Of a DNA stretch of 20,149 nucleotides, positions 6,624 to 15,017 are shown in pieces; the first letter of the stretch is position 1; each line of letters opens with the position of its first letter. Origin of the DNA: CAYHHI01 sp964356335 (lineage in GTDB: Bacteria > Arandabacterota > Arandabacteria > Arandabacterales > Arandabacteraceae); assembly GCA_964356335.1 (NCBI GenBank), contig CAYHHI010000056.1, positions 1-20,149 of the forward strand. The letters run 5' to 3'. Under the pieces are notes generated by a model. It had not been told where the DNA came from. It was given only the letters and a program-made list of their open reading frames with translations, and searched no databases. The translations under genes and the position numbers were made by a program.

Positions 6624-8585
6624 TCAGTACCACCTAAACCCTTCAACCTCTGGCCAGCGACATAAGTCGCAGTGCGGAACCCCATCCCGAACTCGTAGTG
6701 GGCGTTTGTGTGTAGGACACTGATCGCTTCTCAAGAAGCGCAGCCAGAATTCGGGCGGCGGGATGCCCCTTGACAGTGCGAAAAGGAATGCCTCATTCTG
6801 TGGCAGACCAAGCCCCTCAGACGTGTGGTCACCAGCGATGTCGATGCTGATGACGTCATCCACATCTCCTCGAAATTCCTCCGTCGTGCGCCGTTGCGCA
6901 GCTCTCTTATAGCACCACACGGCCCCAAGGTGGAACTCCAATGGCAGAGGATGCGGGTAGGCAACAAAGAGAGCCAACTCGTCGTGTGTGGGCAATCCCC
7001 ATGTCCCCCCGTACTCACGCATATCGTTTAGATAGTACCGGATGTCCGCGCGAACCATCTGTCTTGGGGGGACGTACCAGTACCTCCCCAAGCAGTCGCT
7101 TATGACGATCGGCCCGGCAGCCGATCCGCAGAAGATGAATGGTTTGTCGATCGCCATCGCTCTGAGAGTGTCTATGATCGCCTCGAGCTGACCAGCGGTA
7201 TCGCCAGTGCCAACGTATGGCTCGTCCGCTGGTCTCGGCTCCATTTCAAGCACGCGAAGTACGGAGGAACACACCTCCCTTTTCAGGACGTCCCAGGCGC
7301 GCGCCCTTATAGCATCAGTCAGGAATTGCTGCATCTGATCCGTCCACTTGACCGCGCTGCATCTCTGGTCTCCCTGAAGGAACTGCCTCACGAAGAGAAA
7401 TTCCATGATAGATCGATGCGCAAACTTGTAGTTTCCCGACGAGTCTCTATTCAATAATGATCGGCTGCTCAGCTGCCATTCATCCAGATTGATCCCCCAA
7501 TTCCTAGCGAAAACGGTCAGCTCGCGTCTGGGCATCATCTCAGCTCCCCGGGCTTCTCTCTTTAGGAAAAGATCCACGGCGAGTTGCTCCGAGAAGATCC
7601 GCAACCTGACCGGGTCAACCCAAGGCTTCTCCCTGGTGATCCAGCCCCGTACCAGCGTGTTGTAAACATCGTACGGCGTCTTGATGATGGCACCTGCCCT
7701 AACCAGATCTGGCATGTAAGCAAGTAGCATAGGGCGGGCGGCAAGCGATGGTACAGATCTAATCATCTGACAGACCGGCTTGCGAGCTCGCCAAGCCCAA
7801 AGCGGGAAGCGCTTTCGCAGGTACGACGTGATGTCGGAGTCTGAGAACGGTGACAAGTAGACTCTTGCGAATCGGCGACTCACAGAGTCGGCTATGCCCC
7901 TCGGACCCAGAGGAACTAAACCCGTGTCAACGGGGATCTCCTCATCCCCCGGGAAGAACTGGGTCCGGCATGTGACCACCACACACCGGAATTCTCGGCA
8001 GAGGTCCACAAGATGCCTGAGCCTGGATCGGTGATCTGAGATCGCTCTGGCATCTTCATCAAGGGCATCCAAGAAGATCGCCGTCTCCGACTTTGACGGA
8101 ATGGACGAAATATGCGCATCGGCGTCGGGCATGCCGAGAGGTACTATGGCAATACGGTGTTGCCGCCTTGTGTGCCGCTTCCGATTCCTAACGTAGTAGT
8201 TGATCAAGCACGAGGACTTGCCCATGCCTGAATCCGCGAGAATGAGCAGGTGGCTCACTCTCGATTCCGGGCCCAGAAACCTGTCCAAGAAGCGAAAGAA
8301 CCTCTGGTCGGCAGGCTTGGCCTGGCATGGCTCGGTCTCACGGGAAGGATCAGCACTAGTGCACCCCGGCTCCACATAGTGTCTGGTGCACTCTCTAATG
8401 GCATGGGGCTGGAAGAACTTGAGCGCGAGCTCACGCAGTGCCTGCCCTTCGCGCCGCCGCTGCCTGAGCAGAAAAGCGGCGGAGACCACGAGGGAGGCAA
8501 TCGTGGCAGCTGCGCTGCATATGGTTGCCACTCCGATCCAAGGAACGTTGCGGACGCAGTTCCAAACCACAGAGAGAGTGCTCAT
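6624..8585 (-). CDS. Membrane-anchored NACHT-type STAND NTPase
   Basis: A 653-residue protein. Residues 16-40 form one N-terminal membrane helix followed by basic residues, so the NTPase is probably cytoplasmic and tethered. The NTPase has Walker A ADSGMGKSS (117-125), Walker B AIFLDALDED (169-178) and a sensor-like VVVTCRTQF (202-210). Further on, FAHRSIMEFLFVRQFL fits the winged-helix end of a NACHT module. The C-terminal third contains YGGTWGLPTHDEL, which recalls formylglycine-enzyme-like or DUF1566-like folds, and ends with a possible metal site (CPTH then CDLC). STAND ATPases sense invaders and oligomerise to trigger an effector; membrane disruption through the N-terminal helix is a plausible but unproven effect. 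It stands alone, between the two halves of a TerS-like gene. Confidence 0.82.
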   Translation of the reverse strand: MSTLSVVWNCVRNVPWIGVATICSAAATIASLVVSAAFLLRQRRREGQALRELALKFFQPHAIRECTRHYVEPGCTSADPSRETEPCQAKPADQRFFRFLDRFLGPESRVSHLLILADSGMGKSSCLINYYVRNRKRHTRRQHRIAIVPLGMPDADAHISSIPSKSETAIFLDALDEDARAISDHRSRLRHLVDLCREFRCVVVTCRTQFFPGDEEIPVDTGLVPLGPRGIADSVSRRFARVYLSPFSDSDITSYLRKRFPLWAWRARKPVCQMIRSVPSLAARPMLLAYMPDLVRAGAIIKTPYDVYNTLVRGWITREKPWVDPVRLRIFSEQLAVDLFLKREARGAEMMPRRELTVFARNWGINLDEWQLSSRSLLNRDSSGNYKFAHRSIMEFLFVRQFLQGDQRCSAVKWTDQMQQFLTDAIRARAWDVLKREVCSSVLRVLEMEPRPADEPYVGTGDTAGQLEAIIDTLRAMAIDKPFIFCGSAAGPIVISDCLGRYWYVPPRQMVRADIRYYLNDMREYGGTWGLPTHDELALFVAYPHPLPLEFHLGAVWCYKRAAQRRTTEEFRGDVDDVISIDIAGDHTSEGLGLPQNEAFLFALSRGIPPPEFWLRFLRSDQCPTHKRPLRVRDGVPHCDLCRWPEVEGFRWY

Positions 8586-8615
8586 ATCTGCCCGTATCTT
8601 GACATCCCGTGCACC

Positions 8616-8643
8616 ATCCTATGCCATCTTGTGTGCCGTTCAA
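8616..8643 (-). promoter_or_regulatory. Predicted promoter of the NACHT gene
   Basis: On the minus strand TTGAAC (8638-8643) and TAGGAT (8616-8621) are 16 nt apart. Transcription would start about 25 nt before the ATG at 8585. The -10 box equals that predicted for the retron operon. The ribosome site before 8585 is weak. Confidence 0.4.
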
Positions 8644-8786
8644 GCTCGAATTCAGAAGATCCGGTGCTGGACAGGCTCGGTCTGCCAAGGCGACCTGTCC
8701 CGACTACGCGGCTCCACGCACGGGGGGCTCACTGACCCAGTGTGCAGCCTCACGAACGTGTACCCGCTCTCGCCTGAAAACTCACC

Positions 8787-9025
8787 TCAGAACTTGTGTG
8801 ACAGCATACTCTGAAGCATCTGTCTGTACGGGCCTAAGTCCAGGATCAGCTGCCTGAATTCTCGATTGCCCCCCTCCAACTGCCTCAGCCGCCTCAGCTC
8901 CGACACGCCGACCTGTCCGTACTCCTTTTTCGACCGAAAGAAGGTCCCCTTCGCTGCCTGGGTCCCTGTCTCCACCTGCCGAAAGGCAGAAGCCCCCACT
9001 GCTCCATGATCTTCGGCTTCCTCAT
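8787..9025 (-). mobile_element. IS3-family OrfA transposase relic
   Basis: The minus strand encodes the C-terminal leucine-zipper part of an IS3 OrfA: KKEYGQVGVSELRRLRQLEG, then NREFRQLILDLGPYRQMLQS and a normal stop at 8787. The start MRKPKIMEQ (from 9025) is in another frame. The helix-turn-helix between them is largely deleted: after TQAAKGTFFRS the sequence goes straight to KKEYG. No OrfB follows and no terminal repeats are visible, so the element is dead. It sits exactly between the NACHT gene and the TerS-like C-terminal fragment, and may mark how that insertion arose. Confidence 0.75.
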
Positions 9026-9093
9026 GGCAATACCTGCTCCGAGGATTCGGCCAGAGAACTTTATCTATGTCTCGATCAGCTTTCAGGGAGGAG

Positions 9094-9360
9094 ATCAACT
9101 TCAAAGCGGCACAAAATGAACGCGTGATCCAAGGCGAGCCAGGCGACCGCCTCAATCTTGTCCAGGAGCAGATGATCGAGACTGGCGACAGGTATGAGAT
9201 CCTCAAGGAGATCTTGAAGGATGAGGAGTTCCAGAGATTGGGCAACCGCGTCCTTGATGTGCCGATGCAGGCAGAGGCGAGAATGCGACGCGAGGGGACG
9301 GCTAGGACTGGAGATGGTGGGGGTCCTGTGACAGAACCGGACGTGGCAAGACGATTCTGA
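9094..9360 (+). pseudogene. TerS-like gene, C-terminal fragment, copy 2
   Basis: Similarity to copy 1 starts around INFKAAQNERVIQGEP and runs through DRLNLVQEQMIETGDRYEIL to the stop at 9360. The DNA is close to copy 1, including a 30-nt stretch identical in both around the ETGDRY codons (9169-9198). The first codons of the open frame (from ATG 9067) do not match the family and come from the junction with the IS3 relic. This fragment ends in GGGPVTEPDVARRF, a fuller C-terminus than copy 1. It is the likely partner of the N-terminal fragment at 6346. Confidence 0.6.
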
Positions 9361-9449
9361 CATGTGTTCGGTTGTTCCACGTGGCCCGGTCTCTATCAGC
9401 GCAAGAGCCGTGACGCCGAGACAGCCGCTCAATCAAACCGGTCAGCCAG

Positions 9450-9887
9450 CTAAGATAGGTCCTCAACAATCTCCTGGATCCCGGCTGGATGAAAGTAGTC
9501 AAGTTCATCCGTTTGTCTCATCCGCGATCCATGAGTGTTGCACTTGGGGACCTGGCCAAAGCGGCGCTTGAACTCGATGAGCAGGGCTCTCTCAAGCTTT
9601 AGCCATGTTCGCACCCGCTGCCTCGGTCTGCACGTGATTACACGAGCCTGGAACGAATGGACGCCCGAGGTGGTGAGAATATCCGGCGCTCTTGTGGCCA
9701 CACTGCCAGCGATGCGAGCGCCCCCGTTCCGAGTGGTACCGATGTAGGCGATCTTCGACTTCCCCTTAGCGTACTTGATTCGCTTGTCAGCGACCAACAC
9801 GTAAACGAGTTTTTCGGTCCCGATCATAACTCGGCTTGCAGTCAGGGCACTTTCGCGATGTAGCGACAGCTTCAATCTCCGCATCAT
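9450..9887 (-). CDS. Small GIY-YIG-like nuclease domain protein
   Basis: A 145-residue protein starting at ATG 9887, which has AGGGGGTG a few bases upstream; the longer ATG at 9905 lacks a site. It follows the compact GIY-YIG layout: VYVL (28-31), AYIGTT (47-52), a helix ERALLIEF with the likely catalytic Glu (E99), and a final PKCN around N117. Such domains nick or cut DNA in mobile endonucleases and repair proteins. Here there is no added DNA-binding domain, so its target is unknown. It stands alone; upstream, GCGGC-TTAT-GCCGC (around 9923-9937) is a possible operator or leader hairpin. The arrangement fits the family but is divergent. Confidence 0.65.
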   Translation of the reverse strand: MMRRLKLSLHRESALTASRVMIGTEKLVYVLVADKRIKYAKGKSKIAYIGTTRNGGARIAGSVATRAPDILTTSGVHSFQARVITCRPRQRVRTWLKLERALLIEFKRRFGQVPKCNTHGSRMRQTDELDYFHPAGIQEIVEDLS

Positions 9888-10056
9888 TTCACCCCCTGTA
9901 GGCAATTCGTCAGTTTAGCTGCGGCTTATGCCGCTTCCAGATAACAACCTTTGGGTTACTGCTCTGCCGCACAATGCTCTAGAAATGGAACACGAAGCGT
10001 AGATGAACAGGCATTGCCCCTAAATCCGTCAAAGAAGAGACTGAGCCCGGCTCGTC
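9888..10056. other. 169-bp gene-free gap
   Basis: It holds the leader hairpin of the GIY-YIG gene and an imperfect match (about 45 nt, from CTGCGGCTTA to CCTTTGG) to sequence at about 16470-16520, upstream of TerS copy 4. No RNA gene or ORF was seen. Confidence 0.4.
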
Positions 10057-13000
10057 CTACCGCAATACCACCATCTTCGCTGATGAAGCCTGACGTCCGC
10101 TTTCGATTCTCACAAAGTAGACGCCTGCGGCCGCAGCTCTGCCGAACCGATCATTGCCGTCCCAACGCACGCTATATAGGCCTTGATCTTTGTGCCCGAT
10201 ATCGTACTCCCACACTCGACGCCCAGTAACGTCGTAGATGTGGAGGCAAGCATCACCGGCTGAGGCAAGACCAAAGCGAATCTCCGCATCCGAAGTCACT
10301 GGATTAGGGACTATCTGCCTCAGTCCAAACTTGGGAGCAGAGATCTGGCCATCTGCCACTCCGGCTGTCCCCACATCACCCTCCCACCGCCTCGCATAGA
10401 TCTCAGCATTCCCGTCACGATCATCCCGCCAGGCCACCGCAATCTTACCGAGGCCATCGGCTGCAACGCACGGTTGATCGGACGATTGCGAGCCAGTAGT
10501 AAGTCTGGCGCCCAGGGTCCATATCCCCGAATATGACTTCCAGAATATGCTCGGCTTACCTCCGACATCATCCTGCCACACAAGATGGAACCTACCCTCG
10601 CCGTCGCCACATACGTTCGGATTCGCTCCGGATGAGCAAATGCTGCCGAGGTCGACCCATCCGCTACCGGTCAGTATCTTTCCCTTGATGGAAACGGCGC
10701 TGCCATCATGCTCTTCCCAGGCGACCATCACTCTACCGGCATCGTCGCAACCACACGTCGGCTTGGTTGACAGCGTGGATGTATTCGTGAGCCTCGCGGC
10801 TAGGGTCCAGGCGGAGCCGTCCCAGATCCTGTAGTAGATTTCGCTGTTTCCGTCTCGTGTGTCCTCCCAGAAGACGTAAGTGCTCCCGGTGCTGTCCGAC
10901 GCAATTGCTGGATAGCGAGAAACCGCAGGATCGTTGGTCAGCCTTTCCTCAACCCAACCGAGGCCATCCCAACGGGCGCAGCATATCTCCCAATTACCAT
11001 ATCTGCTGTCCTGGAAGGCGACGAAGGGATAACCGCTCTTATCGACAGCAAGCGACGGGTTGATCGAGCTCGCAACATCGGAGGTCAGCCTCACATCAGG
11101 ACCCCAAGCTATCCCATCGTGCACCTTGTAGTAGATTTCCCAGTTTCCGTCGCGGCTGTCCTGCCAACACACACAAGTACGTCCAGAACTCCCAAGCGCA
11201 ACTGACGGAAGCTGAGACGAACCAGTATTGTTGGTTAGTCTTAGTTGCGGGCCCCACGAGCTCCCATTCCACATGCAGTAGTAGATCTCGTAGTTTCCGT
11301 CTCTGTTGTCATACCACACCGTGTGGACCTCTCCCTGCGCATCTCTTGCGACCGCCCTGCCGCCAACTGCTGATGTTGAGGATGTGCAGGCATCATGGCT
11401 TACCCGCTCTTCTTCACCCCATGGCGTGTCGAATATGACAATGGCACCCGCAAGCATGGCCTCCTGCATATCGGAGTTCCGGACAAAGACATCCCAGGAT
11501 CCCGCGGCCGCACCACAGAAATCGAAATCACAAGTAAGGTACGTCGAAGATAGCCGCACCACATTCTGCCCCTCTATCACCCCTTCACCTGGCCCCTTCA
11601 GCCAGACTTGCGGCGAGACAAGGAAGCCTGTTCCTCTTATCACAGCGGATATCGGATATACATTACCTGCCTCAGCAGGCGAGAAAGAGATGGCCGTTGG
11701 GCGAGGAGCGACCGCCGAGTTCCACCTCTTGTAGTAGATCTCCTCGTTGGCATCACGTGTGTCCCACCAGACAACATGGACATTGCCACTCCCATCTGTA
11801 GCTACCGAGGGATATGCTGAATCATTCATGCTGTTTGTGAGGCGCACATCCGCCCGCCAACTGACTCCATCATACTTCTTGTAGTAAATCTCATTGTTCC
11901 CATCCCTACCGTCATACCACACGGCATGGACATTGCCACTCGCATCAGTTGCTACCGAGGGGCAGTAGGAAGTACTCGCGTTGTTTGTGAGGCGCACGTC
12001 CGCCTCCCAACTGACTCCATCGTACTTCTTGTAGTAGATCTCCTTGTTGCCATCCCTATCGTCCATCCACACGACGTGGACATTGCCACTCGCATCAGTC
12101 GCTACCGAGGGGCAGTAGAAATCACTCGAGCTGTTTGCGAGGCGCAGGTCCGCCCCCCAACTAACTCCATCATACTTCTTGTAGTAAATCTCATAGTTGC
12201 CAGCCCGATTGTCCCACCAGACAACATGGACATTGCCACTCCCATCTGTAGCTACCGAGGGAAATGCTGAATCATTCGCGCTGTTTGTGAGGCGCACATC
12301 TGCACCCCAACTGACTCCATCATACTTCCTGTAGTAAACCTCATTGTTGCCATCCCTACCGTCATACCACGCAACATGGATATTGCCGCTCCCATCTGTA
12401 GCTACCGATGGCCAGAAGGAATAACTCGCATTGTTTGTGAGGCGCAGGTCCGCCCCCCAACTCACTCCATCGCACTTCTTGTAGTAAATCTCCCAATTGC
12501 CATCCCTGTTGTCCTGCCACACAACATGGACATTGCCACTCCCATCTGTAGCTACCGAGGGATTTTCGGAATCATTCGCGTTGTTTGTCAGGCGCACGTC
12601 TGCCCCCCAACTCACTCCATCGTACTTCTTGTAGTAAATCTCCCAGTTGCCATCCCTATTGTCATACCACACGACATGGACATTGCCGCTCCCATCTGTG
12701 GCCACCGAAGGGTATTCTGAGTAACTCGAGCTGTTTGTCAGTCTAAGGTCCTCTCCCCAAGGTCGGCCGGGCATGACATAGAAAGCCGAAGGCAGAGTAT
12801 CCATCTTGCCGTCTGCGTTCTTCAGAACAACATCCCAGTAGCCAAACGCTGCGGAGTCCAGTGAGACGGCACACGTTATCTTGCTCGATGACGCGGTTAT
12901 GACGTCATAAGCAACAATCCTCGGCCCCCCACTCTTGTCAAGCCACACTGAATCTGGATACATGAACCCGCTGCCCGCAAGATCAGTGATATGAACTACC

Positions 13001-14226
13001 TCATTGAGAAACCAGCTTGAAGGTTCAATGGAGGTCAACGTCGGCTTGGGAAGCACACCGTTGTAATACTCACGCCAGTAAATCTCCGAGTTGCCATCCC
13101 GATTGTCCGTCCACACAACATGGACATTGCCGCTACCATCTGTAGCTACCGAGGGATATTCTGAATCACTTAAGTTGTTAGTGAGCCGCACGTCCGCCCC
13201 CCAAGTAACTCCATCGTACTTCTTGTAGTAAATCTCCAAGTTGCCATCTCGATTGCCCTTCCACACAACATGGACATTGCCACTCCCATCGGTGGCTACT
13301 GACGGATATTGTGGACTACCCGAGCCGTCTGGCAGGCGCACGTCCGCACCCCAATTCGCTCCATCGTACTTCTTGTAATAAATGTCACCGTGGAGATACC
13401 CATCCATCCACACAACATGGACATTGCCGCCCCCATCAGCAGCTATCGAGGCATAGTAGCAATCATCGAAGGTGTTGGTGAGCTGCACGTCCGCACCCCA
13501 ACCGACTCCGTCGTACTTCTTATAGTAGATCGCCCAGTTCATATTCCTATGGTCCTGCCACACAACGTAGACGTTGCCGCTCCCATCTGCAGCTACCGAT
13601 GGATATTCTGAATCATTTAAGTTGTTTGTCAGGCGCACATCCGTACCCCAACTGACTCCGTCGTACTTCTTGTAGTAAATCTCATCGTTGCCATCCCTAT
13701 AGTCCACCCACACAACATGGACGTTGCCACTCCCATCTGTAGCTGCCGAGGGATATTCTGAATCACTTGAGTTGTTAGTGAGCCGCACGTCCGCTCCCCA
13801 ACTCACTGCATCGTACTTCTTGTAGTAGATCTCCTCGTTGCCATCCCTAGTGTCCTGCCACACAACATGGACATTGCCACTCCCATCGGTGGCTACTGAC
13901 GGATATTGTGAACTACCCGCGCTGTTTGTCAGGCGCACGTCCGCTCCCCAACTCGCTCCATCGTACCTCTTGTAGTAAATCTGATAGTTGCCATCCCTAT
14001 TGTCCGACCACACCACATAGACGTTGTCAAACGGGTCGCAAGCGACACACCGAGCGTTGTTCACCGAAGTCCATGAATCCCCAGCATCATAAGTCAGCCG
14101 CCAGGGTAAGAACCAATCGGCGTACGATGCCGACGAGAGAACCGATAAAATTGCAAGAATCATGATGATACCTGAAACACCGGCCGACCGTACAGACCTT
14201 GTTGCTTTACCGTTTGACGATCTCAT
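10057..14226 (-). CDS. Secreted giant repeat protein: three predicted 7-bladed propellers, two IPT/TIG-like domains, FlgD-like sorting tail
   Basis: A 1389-residue exported protein. ATG 14226 is chosen because GGAAAGGGG lies just upstream and a signal peptide follows (IIMILAILSVLSSASYA). The ATG at 14328 lies inside the predicted -10 box. I count 21 repeats of about 50 residues with the pattern RLTN-x-S-YPSVATDGSGNVHVVW-DNRDGN-EIYYKKYDG. They fall as seven, an IPT/TIG-like domain (about 12757-13053), seven, a second such domain (about 11420-11715), then seven more divergent ones. Seven per block implies three beta-propellers. The tail (IVPNPVTSDAEIRFGL, YDVTGRRVW, GVYFVRIESG, KMVVLR) is a FlgD-like type IX-style sorting domain. 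The protein is probably surface-attached or released; the ligand is unknown. It looks like host genome cargo rather than a phage gene. Confidence 0.85.
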   Translation of the reverse strand: MRSSNGKATRSVRSAGVSGIIMILAILSVLSSASYADWFLPWRLTYDAGDSWTSVNNARCVACDPFDNVYVVWSDNRDGNYQIYYKRYDGASWGADVRLTNSAGSSQYPSVATDGSGNVHVVWQDTRDGNEEIYYKKYDAVSWGADVRLTNNSSDSEYPSAATDGSGNVHVVWVDYRDGNDEIYYKKYDGVSWGTDVRLTNNLNDSEYPSVAADGSGNVYVVWQDHRNMNWAIYYKKYDGVGWGADVQLTNTFDDCYYASIAADGGGNVHVVWMDGYLHGDIYYKKYDGANWGADVRLPDGSGSPQYPSVATDGSGNVHVVWKGNRDGNLEIYYKKYDGVTWGADVRLTNNLSDSEYPSVATDGSGNVHVVWTDNRDGNSEIYWREYYNGVLPKPTLTSIEPSSWFLNEVVHITDLAGSGFMYPDSVWLDKSGGPRIVAYDVITASSSKITCAVSLDSAAFGYWDVVLKNADGKMDTLPSAFYVMPGRPWGEDLRLTNSSSYSEYPSVATDGSGNVHVVWYDNRDGNWEIYYKKYDGVSWGADVRLTNNANDSENPSVATDGSGNVHVVWQDNRDGNWEIYYKKCDGVSWGADLRLTNNASYSFWPSVATDGSGNIHVAWYDGRDGNNEVYYRKYDGVSWGADVRLTNSANDSAFPSVATDGSGNVHVVWWDNRAGNYEIYYKKYDGVSWGADLRLANSSSDFYCPSVATDASGNVHVVWMDDRDGNKEIYYKKYDGVSWEADVRLTNNASTSYCPSVATDASGNVHAVWYDGRDGNNEIYYKKYDGVSWRADVRLTNSMNDSAYPSVATDGSGNVHVVWWDTRDANEEIYYKRWNSAVAPRPTAISFSPAEAGNVYPISAVIRGTGFLVSPQVWLKGPGEGVIEGQNVVRLSSTYLTCDFDFCGAAAGSWDVFVRNSDMQEAMLAGAIVIFDTPWGEEERVSHDACTSSTSAVGGRAVARDAQGEVHTVWYDNRDGNYEIYYCMWNGSSWGPQLRLTNNTGSSQLPSVALGSSGRTCVCWQDSRDGNWEIYYKVHDGIAWGPDVRLTSDVASSINPSLAVDKSGYPFVAFQDSRYGNWEICCARWDGLGWVEERLTNDPAVSRYPAIASDSTGSTYVFWEDTRDGNSEIYYRIWDGSAWTLAARLTNTSTLSTKPTCGCDDAGRVMVAWEEHDGSAVSIKGKILTGSGWVDLGSICSSGANPNVCGDGEGRFHLVWQDDVGGKPSIFWKSYSGIWTLGARLTTGSQSSDQPCVAADGLGKIAVAWRDDRDGNAEIYARRWEGDVGTAGVADGQISAPKFGLRQIVPNPVTSDAEIRFGLASAGDACLHIYDVTGRRVWEYDIGHKDQGLYSVRWDGNDRFGRAAAAGVYFVRIESGRQASSAKMVVLR
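11716..13985 (-). repeat. Tandem 150-bp coding repeats
   Basis: Repeats 8-14 (11716-12756) and 2-7 (about 13054-13960) recur with a near-exact 150-bp period and are strongly alike at DNA level, including silent sites. The IPT/TIG-like segment at 12757-13053 interrupts them. Repeats 15-21, downstream in the protein, keep the protein pattern but not the DNA identity. This indicates recent amplification or gene conversion within the first two propellers. Confidence 0.85.
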
Positions 14227-14326
14227 CGTTAACCCCTTTCCGGCAGCCACCTCAGCGGGTTGCTCGTAGTACTGAGAACAGACAGTTAGCCCAAAGTCTG
14301 GAACCGAAATGCCCACAGAGAACCTC

Positions 14327-14355
14327 ATTGTATCAGCTTCCCTTCACCAACTCAA
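14327..14355 (-). promoter_or_regulatory. Predicted promoter of the repeat-protein gene
   Basis: On the minus strand TTGAGT (14350-14355) and TACAAT (14327-14332) are spaced by exactly 17 nt, a good sigma-70 match. Transcription near 14320 gives a leader of about 95 nt to ATG 14226 and excludes the ATG at 14328. Confidence 0.6.
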
Positions 14356-14390
14356 GATCTATCGACAGGATTGTAGTTGCAACATAAGAA

Positions 14391-14507
14391 TGTCATGTTC
14401 TTTGCAAAGTAGAAATGTCAGCCTCTAGTAAAGCTCGCTCTCTAAGCCTGTCATCCCGGTGTCTCGGGGCAGGTCACCCTGACATTTCTATTTTGCAAAA
14501 CCTGACA
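14391..14507. mobile_element. 117-bp MITE-like element with IS21-like ends
   Basis: TGTCA at 14391 and TGACA ending at 14507 bound 21-nt near-perfect inverted repeats (14401-14421 and 14479-14499; one mismatch). They share the core TTTGCAAA-TAGAAATGTC. The core resembles the terminal sequences of IS21-family elements, from memory of the family. No transposase lies inside, so it is a non-autonomous miniature or internally deleted copy. No clear target-site duplication was seen. It lies upstream of the repeat-protein promoter. Confidence 0.6.
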
Positions 14508-14529
14508 TTATTATCCTGCAGTTACACGC

Positions 14530-14815
14530 CCTTGGAGGCTATGGCGTGTGTTATGCGGTCTCAAGATAAGACTGCAGTCTGCGGCATCAGATTGCATCCA
14601 TCGGGCTTCGGACGCCCTTGCTCGCCGGTTCCAGAGTTGACCTACCTAGTTTCCTATGGAGGGTCACAGGCAGATCCTCAGTTGGGGGGGGGGCAGGGAG
14701 AACGGGTCGATAGGGGTGAGCCACGCGACCGATTGAACGTCGTACAGGAGCAAATGATGCGAGGTGAGGGAAACTACGAAAGGCTCAAGAGGATGCTTAG
14801 AGATAAACTGGGGTG
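14530..14815 (+). pseudogene. TerS-like gene remnant, copy 3
   Basis: The core at 14694-14812 reads GERVDRGEPRDRLNVVQEQM and then NYERLKRMLRDK before leaving the family pattern. About 125 nt upstream, GCGTGTGTTATGCGGTCTCAA (about 14546-14567) matches the sequence directly upstream of the core in copy 4, so foreign or expanded sequence separates the two parts here. A run of ten G at 14684-14693 sits at the junction. The gene is clearly broken. Confidence 0.55.
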
Positions 14816-15017
14816 CTCAGCTAAAGCTTGGCGTCGGAAGTCATGTCAACGTCGCGGCATGACCTGCCGGGCACGGCCCGCGCAAAAGTAAGGTCAGTTC
14901 AGTTGCTCGTGGAGTGCTGCCACAAGATAGAGAGAAGCCCCTGCTTAGGCCGCGCTGCACGAGCAGTGCCCTCCGCTTTCTCGTCGCTTCCTTGATTCAG
15001 GAGGAGCTACTCGTAGC

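Noticed and set aside
8787..9380. A single 197-residue minus-strand gene
   Set aside because: Only its last part (below about 9025) is a coherent IS3 OrfA relic. The upstream half is the antisense of the TerS-like fragment.
9076..9432. 118-residue minus-strand ORF
   Set aside because: It is the antisense shadow of TerS-like copy 2, which has clear family similarity on the plus strand.
11306..13611. Long plus-strand ORFs across the repeat protein, some with periodic MDIATPICSYRG text
   Set aside because: They are antisense readings of the 150-bp coding repeats. Their periodicity comes from the real minus-strand gene, and they have no ribosome sites.
11716..13985. Regular 150-bp repeats as a CRISPR array
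   Set aside because: The unit is too long, has no spacers, and is in frame throughout as propeller blades.
14684..14693. Run of ten G as a phase-variation switch
   Set aside because: It lies in an already broken TerS remnant with no intact reading frame to switch.
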